Shown: in pieces, positions 53,184-62,299 of the stretch
How positions within the stretch are numbered: the stretch's first letter is position 1
Layout of the letters: the number at the start of each line of letters is the position of its first letter
DNA from: Balneola sp.
GTDB lineage: Bacteria > Bacteroidota > Rhodothermia > Balneolales > Balneolaceae
NCBI GenBank assembly: GCA_002694685.1
Contig: NZMW01000016.1
Span: 111,883 to 175,882 of the forward strand
DNA: 64,000 nt
Direction: 5' to 3'
Made by a program: the position numbers and the translations under genes
Notes under the pieces: generated by a model
Seen by the model: only the letters and a program-made list of their open reading frames with translations
Told to the model about the DNA's origin: nothing
Database searches by the model: none

Positions 53184-53682
53184 CTTTTACCCTTTGCACC
53201 AGTGTTGAAATTGTGGAACGCAGATCGTTAGCCGTCTCATCATCTAAAGCCGGTATTTCATGTGTGGTAGCTGCTGTAGATATAGTGACGGAGGAAAGCC
53301 CAAACTTCCGGTACACAGGCCCCTGCCGAGTATCAACGTGTTGGACGCGGTTTATTGGAACTAGAGTTCTTTTTTTTATGATGATTCCCCGAAGCATGTC
53401 TACTTCTTTTTCTGAAACATCATATTTCCAGCGTCTCCATCTAATTTTTGGAAGTATCAATCCAGTAAGCAGGTAACATATAACAGACAGTAAAGCTATG
53501 GGAGAAAATACAAGCCAATCAATACCGAAATACCACGGTCTTGAAGAATCAAGGTTATAATTAAAAGCTAAAGCCGTATAAATAATAAGGGGGGCAAACC
53601 AAAGGATTCCGTACAAAAGTGCATTAACTCTCCAGGCTTTAATTGCATTTCTGTGGATACGTGTAGCGGGCTCTGGATTCAT
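53173..53682 (-). CDS. Bacterial PH-domain membrane protein (YdbS-like)
   Basis: 169 residues: two membrane helices (about 22-42 and 55-78), then one bPH2 domain with KYDVSEKEVDMLRGIIIKKR and TLVPINRVQHVDTRQGPVYR. It is the first gene of the pair and overlaps the larger YdbT-like gene by 11 bases. The two probably form a membrane complex. Confidence 0.88.
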   Translation of the reverse strand: MNPEPATRIHRNAIKAWRVNALLYGILWFAPLIIYTALAFNYNLDSSRPWYFGIDWLVFSPIALLSVICYLLTGLILPKIRWRRWKYDVSEKEVDMLRGIIIKKRTLVPINRVQHVDTRQGPVYRKFGLSSVTISTAATTHEIPALDDETANDLRSTISTLVQRVKDDV

Positions 53683-53756
53683 ACCGTGTTTTTAATAGTG
53701 CCTGATTTAGAAAAAAAGAGTATAAATAAGATAAGCGTTTAAAATCTGCATAAAAT

Positions 53757-53787
53757 GAAAAAAGCCACACAATGGTGGCTTTTTTTG
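53757..53787 (-). terminator. Rho-independent terminator after the Hc1-like gene
   Basis: GCCAC pairs with GTGGC, extended by a run of A on one side and T on the other (AAAAAAGCCAC...GTGGCTTTTTTT), so it can work in both directions. It lies about 18 bases beyond the stop of the small basic-protein gene on the minus strand. Confidence 0.85.
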
Positions 53788-53805
53788 AAAAGGCTGTGCA
53801 GGAAA

Positions 53806-53982
53806 CTACATAGCGTTTTTCTTTTCCTGAATTTCTTGGCGAATTTCGTGAGAAAGCTTCTTAAGGGTCATCAAGTGCTTGCGTGCACGTGTACCAGCAG
53901 CTTTATTTCCTTTCTCATAAAATTTACCCATTTCAACCTGTAGTTCTTCTACTAAGTTGTTTATATCGTCCATTCTACTCAT
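53806..53982 (-). CDS. Histone H1-like (Hc1-type) small DNA-binding protein
   Basis: A 58-residue gene that is easy to miss. It starts MSRMDDINNLVEELQVEMGK; the rest includes FYEKGNKAAGTRARKHLMTL and KKLSHEIRQEIQEKKNAM. The FYxKGNxAAGTRxRK core and the closing EIRxEIxEKKNA match the small histone-H1-like proteins of Bacteroidota, which coat DNA. The ATG at 53982 has a good AAGGAGT seven bases upstream, one of the few clear ribosome-binding sites here and a sign of strong expression. An internal ATG at 53973 is the alternative. A terminator follows, so it is monocistronic. Confidence 0.88.
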   Translation of the reverse strand: MSRMDDINNLVEELQVEMGKFYEKGNKAAGTRARKHLMTLKKLSHEIRQEIQEKKNAM

Positions 53983-54122
53983 GTGTTGTACTCCTTGTAA
54001 TTTTATTTCGGTTAACGGTATTTATGAATTCTAAATACCTATCTATTAAAATCTACTGTGTACTAAACAGTAATAAAATCTGTCCTAATTTAATAAATAA
54101 GTGACTAAATACATTGTTTTCT

Positions 54123-55415
54123 TTAGTTCTGAGTTATAGGGACTTCTTCCCGACTTGTTCCCTTTATATCATCCACACCAAACATGAGGACAAGGCCAAC
54201 AATAAGAAGCAGTAATATGGCGCTCATTCCCCACCGTTGATTGTCCATAAAAAGGGTAATCCAACCCACCATTATAGGACCTGCAAATGTGGTGACTTTC
54301 CCGGATAAGGCAAATAACCCAAACATCTGATTTCTTTTGTCTTGCGGAGCCAACCTCCCCATAAAAGTCCTACTTGAAGACTGCACGGGCCCTACAAAGA
54401 TTCCAAGTAATAATCCCCAGATCCAAAACCAGAGTTCTTGCTGTACAAACAGAACGGCTATTACGGGTATTATCAAACCCACTAATGACCACACTATAGT
54501 ATTTCTACTTCCGGTGATATCATCCAGCCAAGCAAAACCGAATGCACCGATGCCTGCGGTTACATTGAGAGCGATTCCGAACATAAAAATCTGCCCTGTA
54601 TCGAAACCAAAAGTCCCGGCAGCATAAACACCGCCCATCGCAAAGATTGTTGCTAACCCATCGTTGTAGAATAAACGGGCTAATAAAAACTTCCAGATAT
54701 TCGGTTCATCCTTCAGCATTGCAAGACCATTCTTCAATTCTTTCATGCCATCTGAAACCGCCTTCTTCATTGTTTTATTTTTTGAAGGAGTATCCGGTGT
54801 ATACAAAAACATGGGCAGGCTAAATATAGCATACCAAATTCCGGTAAACAGAAAGGTGATGCGGACATTCTGTAGTGCCCCTTCATCAAGTCCTAAAAGA
54901 AGGGCTCCATTTTCAACAAATCCGAAATACCCTATGATTAAACAAAATAAGCCACCTGCGTATCCCATTGCCCATCCCCAGCCCGACCATTTCCCAATAG
55001 TTTCGCTGGTTGTTAAATCCGGGAGCATGGCGTTATAAAAGATAAAAGAAAGCTCAGCACCTAAGGTTGCTACAAAAGCCATAATCAAGGCAAACCAGAC
55101 GAAATCAGTACTTGGTTCAGCAAACCATAAAGCACTGCAGCTAATAACACAGAGTGTGGTGAAAAAGACAATCCACGGTTTACGGCGACCACCTTCATCT
55201 GCAATAGATCCCAAAAATGGAGCTGTAAAAGCAATCACAAAACCCGCTAACCCAATCATGTTCCCCCACAAAGCGGTTCCCATAGTTTCGTTCTCCGCAA
55301 TAGACTGAGCAAAGTAGGCGGCAAATACAAATGTTTGAATCATGACGAAATAGGCTGAATTGGCCCAATCATACATGGCCCAGGCGAATAGTCCTTTAGT
55401 GGAGTTTTTAGGCAT
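54123..55415 (-). CDS. MFS transporter, UMF1/Atg22-like
   Basis: 430 residues with about 12 helices. The opening GLFAWAMYDWANSAYFVMIQ is the hallmark of the UMF1 (Atg22-like) branch of the major facilitator superfamily, as is GSIADEGGRRKPWI after helix 2 and GPVQSSSRTFMGRLAPQDKR in the second half. The substrate is unknown. It is probably monocistronic. Confidence 0.9.
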   Translation of the reverse strand: MPKNSTKGLFAWAMYDWANSAYFVMIQTFVFAAYFAQSIAENETMGTALWGNMIGLAGFVIAFTAPFLGSIADEGGRRKPWIVFFTTLCVISCSALWFAEPSTDFVWFALIMAFVATLGAELSFIFYNAMLPDLTTSETIGKWSGWGWAMGYAGGLFCLIIGYFGFVENGALLLGLDEGALQNVRITFLFTGIWYAIFSLPMFLYTPDTPSKNKTMKKAVSDGMKELKNGLAMLKDEPNIWKFLLARLFYNDGLATIFAMGGVYAAGTFGFDTGQIFMFGIALNVTAGIGAFGFAWLDDITGSRNTIVWSLVGLIIPVIAVLFVQQELWFWIWGLLLGIFVGPVQSSSRTFMGRLAPQDKRNQMFGLFALSGKVTTFAGPIMVGWITLFMDNQRWGMSAILLLLIVGLVLMFGVDDIKGTSREEVPITQN

Positions 55416-55499
55416 GGAATTTAATTAGTGGAGGATGTGTGTGTTCGAATATCGGTTTTGACGGCGGGAAAGCAAAATTAAATGATATTTGACCCCAAA

Positions 55500-55530
55500 A
55501 CAGAAAACCCCGTATCCACGCGGGGTTTCC
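55500..55530 (-). terminator. Possible terminator after the large lipoprotein gene
   Basis: AAACCCCG (55505-55512) pairs with CGGGGTTT (55521-55528) around an 8-base loop. On the minus strand the stem is followed by only four T, so efficiency is uncertain. Confidence 0.65.
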
Positions 55531-55576
55531 TTAAGGTTACCATGTCTGAATTGACAGCCTTTTATTTGAAAGTGAT

Positions 55577-57262
55577 TTATTCAGCTGTTGCTATCGCCCA
55601 CACTTTCTGATAACCAAATTCTTCTTGTTCTGCTGAAAGTTCGGCCAGGCTTTGTTTAATGAGTTTCATAATCACATCTTTCTGCCCGATCCTGTTCAAC
55701 GCATTCAAGTCAGAAAATTCGGATTCGCTAAATGGAACGCCAGGACCCTGAATGCTTCCCGAAAACCACACATTAGAGGAGCCATCAAAACCTTGATTTT
55801 GACCTGTAACCCGGTAGCTCACATTAGGCAACAATACGATAGTGTTGTCTTTTCCACCGGCCACCTGGTAGTTAATAACAACGTCCATGAACGCATCCAT
55901 ATTCATATCCCGCATTAACCTTGCTGAAGTTCCATCATCAGCTATAAGTGCTGTTGTTCGGTCTCCTATGATTTCGCCAAGTTTAGTGGGGATCAGCCTC
56001 TTTGTATCGCGGAGATTTTTGGCGATGTATTCTTTGGTGTTTTGATCTTCCGGAGTGTAAAACCCATCATAAATTGCATTTCCCGTAATCTGATCTACAT
56101 CCACAACAGAAGCTTCATAGTCGTTTGTAAGCATTTCGTTCAGATCAGTGTAGATATTCTCTAAAAACTGATTCCAATATTCGTCATCCAGTTCAGGGAA
56201 TTGAAAGGTCGTTGTGGTCGTAGTAATTTCTGTATATCCAGTTAAATAGTTATCCCTTTCTGATGTCTCCACTTCTTTCTTGTACAAAGTGCCTGATACA
56301 CTCAAAGAAGAAATACCAATTCGATTTATGTCAGTTCCTAAAGGACGGGCATACCATGCATTTGAGGAATTAGCTGTATAGCTAAACGTCCCGGAGTTTT
56401 CTTTTGATTCTCCCTTTACCTGCACCCACGAACGCCCTTCTGTTTCTCCTGTAACATTAACCGGTACGGTATCAAATGATCTGCTTTCTCTTTTGAAATA
56501 TGGGAATGGCTGACCACTTCCTGACCGATCATATTCTATCAGCGCAACCTGTAGGTGATTAACCCCCGTCACCCATTTTGTCACATCTTTACCTGTTGGT
56601 CCACCGCCTGTGATATGTTTATGCCTGAACGCCTCGGCCGGAACCGTAATTTTATTATTAATGATGACAGATTGAAAGTTTGCAAATCCTTTTGCCCCTA
56701 CCGCACTCGTAATCATCGACACTAGTACTCTTTTACCTTCCGCTTCCGGATCATACTCTAATTCTATTTCCAGTGGCTCAGATAGATCCACCGATACCAT
56801 TTCCGTTTCACCATTTACACTTTTGATAGAAATGGCGGGAGCGGCTTCTATTTCAAACTCTGTTTCTTCACCATTCACGCTAACTATTTTAACTGTTTTG
56901 GGTGATCGGTCACTATTATCAAACCGAGCATAGTAGGCTCCTCCCCCATAGCTTTTGGCTTCCATACCATCAACGGTAACAGTGCCATCTAAAGCAATCA
57001 CCCCAACAGCACCTTCGGGTTTTACCAATTGCACTCCAACAAGATTTTCACCTTCCTCCCAATCTTCTGTTCCCAGTGTGGTTATTCCGACATCCGTTGA
57101 TGCTACATTAGATTGGTAGTTTCCGATGACAGCGATGTTACTCAGGTTAGCTTCTTTCTTAGTCATTAACTTCAAAGCCACCTTTCCAATCTGTTGTTGA
57201 ACAGTAGCACATGAACCTAAAACTAAAGCCAGTGCAAGCAGATATATTACTTTATAGCGCAT
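55577..57262 (-). CDS. Large lipoprotein of unknown function
   Basis: 561 residues. The signal peptide MRYKVIYLLALALVLGSC ends at a lipobox cysteine. I do not recognise the family. The first half is beta-rich with carboxypeptidase-regulatory or Ig-like character (DGTVTVDGMEAKSYGGGAYY, VKIVSVNGEETEFEIEAAP). The second half (about 360-560) contains ENIYTDLNEMLTNDYEASVV and DMNMDAFMDVVINYQVAG. It resembles secreted proteins that read as CsgG-like or DUF4136-like oligomer components, but this is weak. It stands alone, divergent from the phosphatase-family lipoprotein. Confidence 0.7.
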   Translation of the reverse strand: MRYKVIYLLALALVLGSCATVQQQIGKVALKLMTKKEANLSNIAVIGNYQSNVASTDVGITTLGTEDWEEGENLVGVQLVKPEGAVGVIALDGTVTVDGMEAKSYGGGAYYARFDNSDRSPKTVKIVSVNGEETEFEIEAAPAISIKSVNGETEMVSVDLSEPLEIELEYDPEAEGKRVLVSMITSAVGAKGFANFQSVIINNKITVPAEAFRHKHITGGGPTGKDVTKWVTGVNHLQVALIEYDRSGSGQPFPYFKRESRSFDTVPVNVTGETEGRSWVQVKGESKENSGTFSYTANSSNAWYARPLGTDINRIGISSLSVSGTLYKKEVETSERDNYLTGYTEITTTTTTFQFPELDDEYWNQFLENIYTDLNEMLTNDYEASVVDVDQITGNAIYDGFYTPEDQNTKEYIAKNLRDTKRLIPTKLGEIIGDRTTALIADDGTSARLMRDMNMDAFMDVVINYQVAGGKDNTIVLLPNVSYRVTGQNQGFDGSSNVWFSGSIQGPGVPFSESEFSDLNALNRIGQKDVIMKLIKQSLAELSAEQEEFGYQKVWAIATAE

Positions 57263-57425
57263 TTCTTGATACCCTTTTTTGATTTTCTTTGAGTATCAAA
57301 ATTGCAGGTTTTGTCAGCTATTCTATATCACCCGAAATAGGTATTTTTCTTTTTTGAATGAACCAAAATCCTATCAATCTTTAAAGTTAGGTAATAATAA
57401 AACCTCTACATTTCATTCAAAAAAA

Positions 57426-58409
57426 ATGCGCACTTTAATCCTTCTATTCAGTCTTCTCCTCCTATCAAATTGCACGACTCACCAGCAAGGCCGAGTTGAT
57501 TCTGAAAATTACACCGAGTCATTAGCTACACCGGTTTGGTACAATCCCGCAAATTTTGACACCGTCAAAGTACTCTCCTGGAACGTGGAGCATTTTGTTG
57601 ATGATATAGACAACCCTTATATCGATAATGGCCGTGAAAATAACCCGCCTGAAAATATGTCCGAGCGCCGGAAGTTGTTCGCTGAAATCATCAAAAAGGC
57701 CGATGCAGATATTGTAGTGCTTCAGGAATTTGAAAGTGACAGCTATGCCCAGAAGCTTGCGGAAGAATCTTTCCCGGAAATGGGTTATCAGGTTTTTGCC
57801 GGGCACGAAAGTAATGACTGGTACATGAATGTGGTGGTGATGAGCCGTATTCCATTGGGGCTTATTCATAGCTATGCCACAACAAACACTCCAATAGTTG
57901 GTCAGACTGATGATGAAGGCAATCCAACTTCTCAAGCTTTTACTAATAACCGAATGTGGACTACCGAAGTAATAGTTAATCCAGACTATCAGTTTTCATT
58001 AACCGGAGTTCACCTCAAAGCCGGCCGGGGCGAGCGAAACGAAAACTGGAGGCTTGGACAGATCAACCTCCTTCGATCTCATTACAAACAATTACTCAGC
58101 TTAAATCCGGATCAGAATATCTTAACGGTTGGCGATTTCAACAGCACGCCGGACAGTGATGAATTTAAGGCTTTTTTAGGAGCTGGAACCGACGTTGAGT
58201 TTATGGACCCACTTGCAGGAACCAATGTGTTTTCTCACCCCGCCGACTCTGCTTTCTGGAGAATCGACCACATTTTACCCAACACCAACATGAGCTCTGA
58301 GATAATCAGTGATACCGTTTTGGTTAATTACTTTTTCTCTCCTGATTCGATGGAAGTAGCAGCTGATCATCTGCCAATGTCAGTTGAGATAATAGCTCGA
58401 GATCAGTAG
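57426..58409 (+). CDS. Endonuclease/exonuclease/phosphatase-family lipoprotein
   Basis: 327 residues from the ATG at 57426, where a signal peptide with lipobox begins (MRTLILLFSLLLLSNCTTHQ); upstream in-frame codons do not look coding. The EEP fold motifs are present in order: VLSWNVEHF, DIVVLQEFE (metal-binding Glu), GVHLKAGRG, VGDFNSTPDSDEF, RIDHILP and ADHLPMSVEI (catalytic His). Substrate may be nucleic acid, phospholipid or inositol phosphate. As a lipoprotein it should act outside the cytoplasm. It ends nine bases before the convergent hemG stop. Confidence 0.9.
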   Translation: MRTLILLFSLLLLSNCTTHQQGRVDSENYTESLATPVWYNPANFDTVKVLSWNVEHFVDDIDNPYIDNGRENNPPENMSERRKLFAEIIKKADADIVVLQEFESDSYAQKLAEESFPEMGYQVFAGHESNDWYMNVVVMSRIPLGLIHSYATTNTPIVGQTDDEGNPTSQAFTNNRMWTTEVIVNPDYQFSLTGVHLKAGRGERNENWRLGQINLLRSHYKQLLSLNPDQNILTVGDFNSTPDSDEFKAFLGAGTDVEFMDPLAGTNVFSHPADSAFWRIDHILPNTNMSSEIISDTVLVNYFFSPDSMEVAADHLPMSVEIIARDQ

Positions 58410-58418
58410 CATCTCTTA

Positions 58419-59765
58419 TCAGGCAAGGGAGCGAATAATACCGTTTGCTCCCGATATACAATCGGGTACCGAGACTCCCCATCGGTAATTTCCTCCGAAG
58501 TAAAAGCCCGGATATTCTTGTTCAAACCCGCTCAACGTCTCTTTTATACCTTCATAACCTACATTCATTTGGGGAATAGCCTTAGGCCATAATCGGGACT
58601 TTATCATCGATGGTTGCTCTTCTATTCCCATTAAATTTGAAAACTCCGCAAGGATTTCCTGTTCGATTTCCCCTACAGGATCTGATATTACATTCCGGTC
58701 GTGAGCTCCACCGGTCATCAAGGTAAAGTGATGAAGGTTCTCACCAGAAAGCTCCGGGAATATGCTTGATTTCCAAATTGCCCCTAATAGACGAAGGTTT
58801 TCTTTTCGTGGTACCAAAAAGCCAAAACCATTCTTTTGCATATCAACCTGACCCTTCTCAAAAAGAACCTGAGTTGATAACATTGGGGCATAATCGATAT
58901 CGGTAAGCAATGCAGATACTTCCGGTGCAAAACCTTCCAGTATCCGTCCCAGGCTGAATGCAGGCACACAGGAGATAACCTTCTGTGCTTCATAGGCCCT
59001 CTCTTCGGTGGTGATTTTATAACCGGATGACAGCTTCTGTACACTGAGCACTTCATCGTATATGATATGTTCTGAAAGCTTTTCTGTGATAGCATCCGTC
59101 AGCTGCTGTATGCCTTTTCGGAATGAAAGCACCATGGGCTTTACCGACTTCTTTTCCTTTTTAGACCGAAGAGCTCCCCAAACCAAAGAACCATATTGCT
59201 GCTCATATCTAGCGAGTTCAGGCAATACTGTCTTTTTACTCATCTGATAGATATCTCCGGCATATATCCCGGAGAAAACCGGATCTGCTAAATAGCTTAC
59301 TGCTTCTTTTCCGAGTCTCCGCTCAAGAAACTCGCCTACACTTTCGTCTCCATCTAAATCCTCTTTTCCTGAAATAAAAGGTTCAGCCAACGCCCTCAAC
59401 TTCCCTTTGCCCGACACAATTTTGGTGGCAAATAGAGATCCTAAGCTAGGCGAAAGTCTCTGGAGTTTAGCATCTCTGACAATAAATCTTGTTTTGAAAG
59501 CTTCGGAGATTTGAATCACATCATCCAAAATGCTCAACTCTTTTGCCAGTTGCCTTATCTCCCCATTTCGGTCTCGGAGGGAATTGGGCCCGAAATCCAA
59601 TTGCGAATTGTGAAGTTCTACAGTAGATATCTTACCACCCGTTTCCGGCTCTTTTTCGAAAAGCTTGAATGGTATCCCGACCTTATGCAGAAACCAAGCT
59701 GTTGATAATCCGGAAATCCCTCCACCTATAACGAGTACTTCTTCTCCGAAATTAAACTTGTTCAT
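58419..59765 (-). CDS. hemG: Protoporphyrinogen oxidase (HemY/HemG-type flavoprotein)
   Basis: 448 residues. The N-terminal FAD site is LVIGGGISGLSTAWFLHKVG, followed by FEKEPETGGKISTVE; the C-terminus PGFYFGGNYRWGVSVPDC closes with the conserved ISGANGIIRSL helix. It oxidises protoporphyrinogen IX (or coproporphyrinogen III in the coproporphyrin branch) using FAD and oxygen. It follows hemH by 14 bases on the same strand, a haem operon. The two substrate classes cannot be told apart by eye. Symbol hemY is also used for this oxygen-dependent type. Confidence 0.93.
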   Translation of the reverse strand: MNKFNFGEEVLVIGGGISGLSTAWFLHKVGIPFKLFEKEPETGGKISTVELHNSQLDFGPNSLRDRNGEIRQLAKELSILDDVIQISEAFKTRFIVRDAKLQRLSPSLGSLFATKIVSGKGKLRALAEPFISGKEDLDGDESVGEFLERRLGKEAVSYLADPVFSGIYAGDIYQMSKKTVLPELARYEQQYGSLVWGALRSKKEKKSVKPMVLSFRKGIQQLTDAITEKLSEHIIYDEVLSVQKLSSGYKITTEERAYEAQKVISCVPAFSLGRILEGFAPEVSALLTDIDYAPMLSTQVLFEKGQVDMQKNGFGFLVPRKENLRLLGAIWKSSIFPELSGENLHHFTLMTGGAHDRNVISDPVGEIEQEILAEFSNLMGIEEQPSMIKSRLWPKAIPQMNVGYEGIKETLSGFEQEYPGFYFGGNYRWGVSVPDCISGANGIIRSLA

Positions 59766-59779
59766 GCAAAACCTGTAAT

Positions 59780-60841
59780 CTAAGCTGCTTCTACCTTGGC
59801 TTTAATTTGTTCTGAGCACCAACTTTCAAGCGCATCAATCCAAAGGTCATCATCATTTACACAGGGAATGAGAATCAAATCTTCTCCCCCGGCTTCGATA
59901 AAATCTTCCTTACCTCGAATACCAATTTCTTCGAGCGTTTCAATGCAATCAGAAATAAAGGCTGGACAACAAACCGCTATCTTTTTCACACCTTCTTCGG
60001 CCAATCGTTCAAGTTCGTTATCTGTGGCAGGAGTAAGCCAGGGATCAATCCCTAACTTGGACTGAAACGCAAAACTGTAGTTAAAGTCTTTGCTATCCAG
60101 GTCTAAGTACTTGGCTACATTTTGAGTGGTCTTTACATCCTGGTGTCGATAGCAAAATGTATGAGCCGGTGAATTCACGTTACAACAGTCTTCACATTTC
60201 AGGCAATGATCGCCGGTGATATCTCTTTTCTTAATATGCCGCTCAGGCACGCCATGGTAGGAAAACATCAAGTGATCGATATCATGTTCTTCGATGTAAG
60301 GACGGATACTTTCCCCGAGTGCTTTCACATAGAGCGGGTCGTCATAAAATGCATCTTTCGTAATCATCTCCAGGTGAGGATATTTTTTCTGCCATACTTC
60401 TTTGGCATCCTCAATCACAGTCTCGGTGGTGGCCATTGCATATTGTGGATATAGAGGCACCATGAACACTTTTTCGAGGTTTGGATTTTTCTCCATCAGC
60501 TCATCAAAACCCGCTTCAATAGATGGGTTTCCATACCTCATCCCCATCGCAATAGGTACATCATCACCTAAACGCTTTTGGAGCTTATCAACCACGCGCT
60601 GTGTGATTACGATAAGCGGTGAGCCTTCATCCCACCAAATTAGTTCATAAGCTTCCGCCGATTCTTTAGGCCTGATCGGTAAAATGATTCCCTCAACCAC
60701 AGCTTTGCGAATCGGAGTTGGGAAGTCAATCACTCGTTTATCACTTAAAAATTCCCTAAGATAAACTTTAAGATCAGCCGGTTCATAGCTATCCGGAGAT
60801 CCAAGGTTCACCAATAATATTCCTGTATTAGATTGTGCCAT
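59780..60841 (-). CDS. hemH: Ferrochelatase
   Basis: 353 residues; inserts ferrous iron into protoporphyrin IX (or coproporphyrin III). The catalytic motif FSYHGVPERHIKKRD has His196. GILLVNLGSPDSYEPADLKV at the start and CPAFISDCIETLEEIG are other family marks. A Cys-rich insert reads GDHCLKCEDCCNVNSPAHTF followed by CYRHQ (Cys at 213, 216, 219, 220, 230), a pattern suited to an iron-sulfur cluster as seen in some bacterial ferrochelatases. It is first in a two-gene operon with hemG. Confidence 0.95.
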   Translation of the reverse strand: MAQSNTGILLVNLGSPDSYEPADLKVYLREFLSDKRVIDFPTPIRKAVVEGIILPIRPKESAEAYELIWWDEGSPLIVITQRVVDKLQKRLGDDVPIAMGMRYGNPSIEAGFDELMEKNPNLEKVFMVPLYPQYAMATTETVIEDAKEVWQKKYPHLEMITKDAFYDDPLYVKALGESIRPYIEEHDIDHLMFSYHGVPERHIKKRDITGDHCLKCEDCCNVNSPAHTFCYRHQDVKTTQNVAKYLDLDSKDFNYSFAFQSKLGIDPWLTPATDNELERLAEEGVKKIAVCCPAFISDCIETLEEIGIRGKEDFIEAGGEDLILIPCVNDDDLWIDALESWCSEQIKAKVEAA

Positions 60842-60904
60842 GCCTGATTTTAGTATATGTTTGATGTACAGTTACGCAATAACTTTATTTAATGTGAAGA
60901 AAGT

Positions 60905-61717
60905 ATGAATTCTAAGAAAAACAGCTCTGTACTTATTGTCGGTTGTGGTTGGTTAGGAAAAAAACTCGGTCAAGATCTCCTTAAAAAGGATTACTTAGTG
61001 TTCGGAACTACCCGCTCATCATCCAATTTTTCTGATCTTGATGAACTTTCCATCAAACCGGTGAAGATGGAGCTGCCCGTAAAATCACTTTCTGATATTC
61101 GACCGCCAAATGTTGATTCGGTTATTATTTCCATCTCACCCGGCAGGGGTGAAGATCGCAGTCAATACCCAAAAGCGATCGGTCAACTTTCTCAGGTACT
61201 GGCTGACAGAAACGTACAGATCGTTATGTATAGTTCCACCTCAGTATATGGAGATGCAAAAAATGAAGTTATTGAATCTGACTCCAAACCCGACAGCAAA
61301 AATGATAATGCAATTATAGCTGCTGAAGGTGCTTTACTAGACCATTGCCCGGACGCTGTCATTCTTCGATTATGCGGATTATATGGCGAAGATCGCCACC
61401 CAGCGAAATACATGGCAGGACGTAAAGATATCTCTGACGGTGATGCTCCGGTTAACCTCATTCACCGGGATGATGTTATTCAGATAACTGAGAAGGTTAT
61501 TGAGGCGAATACAAAAGGCGAAATTTTCAACGTTTGTACGGATTGCCATCCAACTCGAGAACAAGTTTATACAAAAATGACTGAACGCCTGGAGCTAAAG
61601 AAACCTACTTTTGAATCAGGTGGTGAAGACGGCAAATCAGTTTCATCACAAAAACTCAGGGATCAGTTTAAAGTTAAATTCCTTCATCCCGATCCGGAAG
61701 AGTTTATGGCTGATTAG
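60905..61717 (+). CDS. NAD(P)-dependent epimerase/dehydratase-family protein (YeeZ-like)
   Basis: 270 residues of the extended/atypical short-chain dehydrogenase fold. The Rossmann motif VLIVGCGWLGKKLGQDLLKK has the GxGxxG variant GCGWLG, typical of the YeeZ-like group. YSSTSVYGD in mid-protein is the Ser/Tyr catalytic region, and CGLYGEDRHPAKYMAG and FNVCTDCHPTREQVYTKM follow. Substrate unknown. It overlaps the convergent carboxymuconolactone-decarboxylase-like gene by four bases and is divergent from hemH. Confidence 0.88.
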   Translation: MNSKKNSSVLIVGCGWLGKKLGQDLLKKDYLVFGTTRSSSNFSDLDELSIKPVKMELPVKSLSDIRPPNVDSVIISISPGRGEDRSQYPKAIGQLSQVLADRNVQIVMYSSTSVYGDAKNEVIESDSKPDSKNDNAIIAAEGALLDHCPDAVILRLCGLYGEDRHPAKYMAGRKDISDGDAPVNLIHRDDVIQITEKVIEANTKGEIFNVCTDCHPTREQVYTKMTERLELKKPTFESGGEDGKSVSSQKLRDQFKVKFLHPDPEEFMAD

Positions 61718-62082
61718 TTCGCTTCCAGAACTCCCTCTTCTTCCAGAAAATCAAGTGTATCTACGGCATGGCGCAGATGCGGAATCACGATGCTGCCACC
61801 TACAATCAAAGCTACGTTCATCGCATCGATGATTTCTTCTTTTGTAGAACCCGTTTTAGCACATTGTTCTAAGTGATAATCAATACAATCATTGCAGCGA
61901 AGAACAGTTGAGGCTACCAGGCCAAGCAACTCTTTGGTCTGAGTGGGCAGGGCTCCATCCCGATAGGTATTCGTATCCATATTGAAAAAGCGTTTGATGC
62001 CCAGGTGATCCAGGCCCATCACTTTTTCATTTTGTGCGCTTCTTTTTTCTCTGAATAATTGAAGTCGGTTTTTCTCTGACAT
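61714..62082 (-). CDS. Carboxymuconolactone decarboxylase/AhpD-like protein
   Basis: 122 residues of the AhpD/CMD fold, six helices, typically a trimer or hexamer. The redox motif CNDCIDYH (Cys63, Cys66, His70) is the AhpD-type active site, which reduces partner peroxiredoxins or acts as an alkylhydroperoxidase. KTGSTKEEIIDAMNVALIVG is the following conserved helix. It stands alone, convergent with the epimerase gene. Confidence 0.9.
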   Translation of the reverse strand: MSEKNRLQLFREKRSAQNEKVMGLDHLGIKRFFNMDTNTYRDGALPTQTKELLGLVASTVLRCNDCIDYHLEQCAKTGSTKEEIIDAMNVALIVGGSIVIPHLRHAVDTLDFLEEEGVLEAN

Positions 62083-62176
62083 ACTCTTTTGTTTTATTTG
62101 GGCATTAGTTCTCCATACAAAATAGGCAGGGTTTAGCTCCGATACTTATCAAATTTCAAGGGTTGTTTGTAGTTTT

Positions 62177-62235
62177 GAGTAGTGAGTAGTGAGTAGTGAG
62201 ATATGAGTCTACTCACTACTCATATCTCACTACTC
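62177..62235. repeat. Tandem GAGTAGT repeat joined to a 17-bp inverted repeat
   Basis: Three tandem copies of GAGTAGT (62177-62197, then GAG) run into GAGTAGTGAGATATGAG (62191-62207). An exact inverted copy is at 62219-62235. It sits about 65 bases upstream of the SGNH hydrolase gene in a 217-bp gap that otherwise shows nothing. Confidence 0.85.
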
Positions 62236-62299
62236 CCATTTCTATTCACCCATCACTTAACTATCTTTTTATGCTTTCAAGATTTAGCAGCAAAAATTA

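Noticed and set aside
57279..57425. N-terminal extension of the phosphatase-family lipoprotein
   Set aside because: The 49 extra residues are rich in Phe, Tyr and Asn without family similarity, and would bury the lipoprotein signal peptide; the ATG at 57426 is better.
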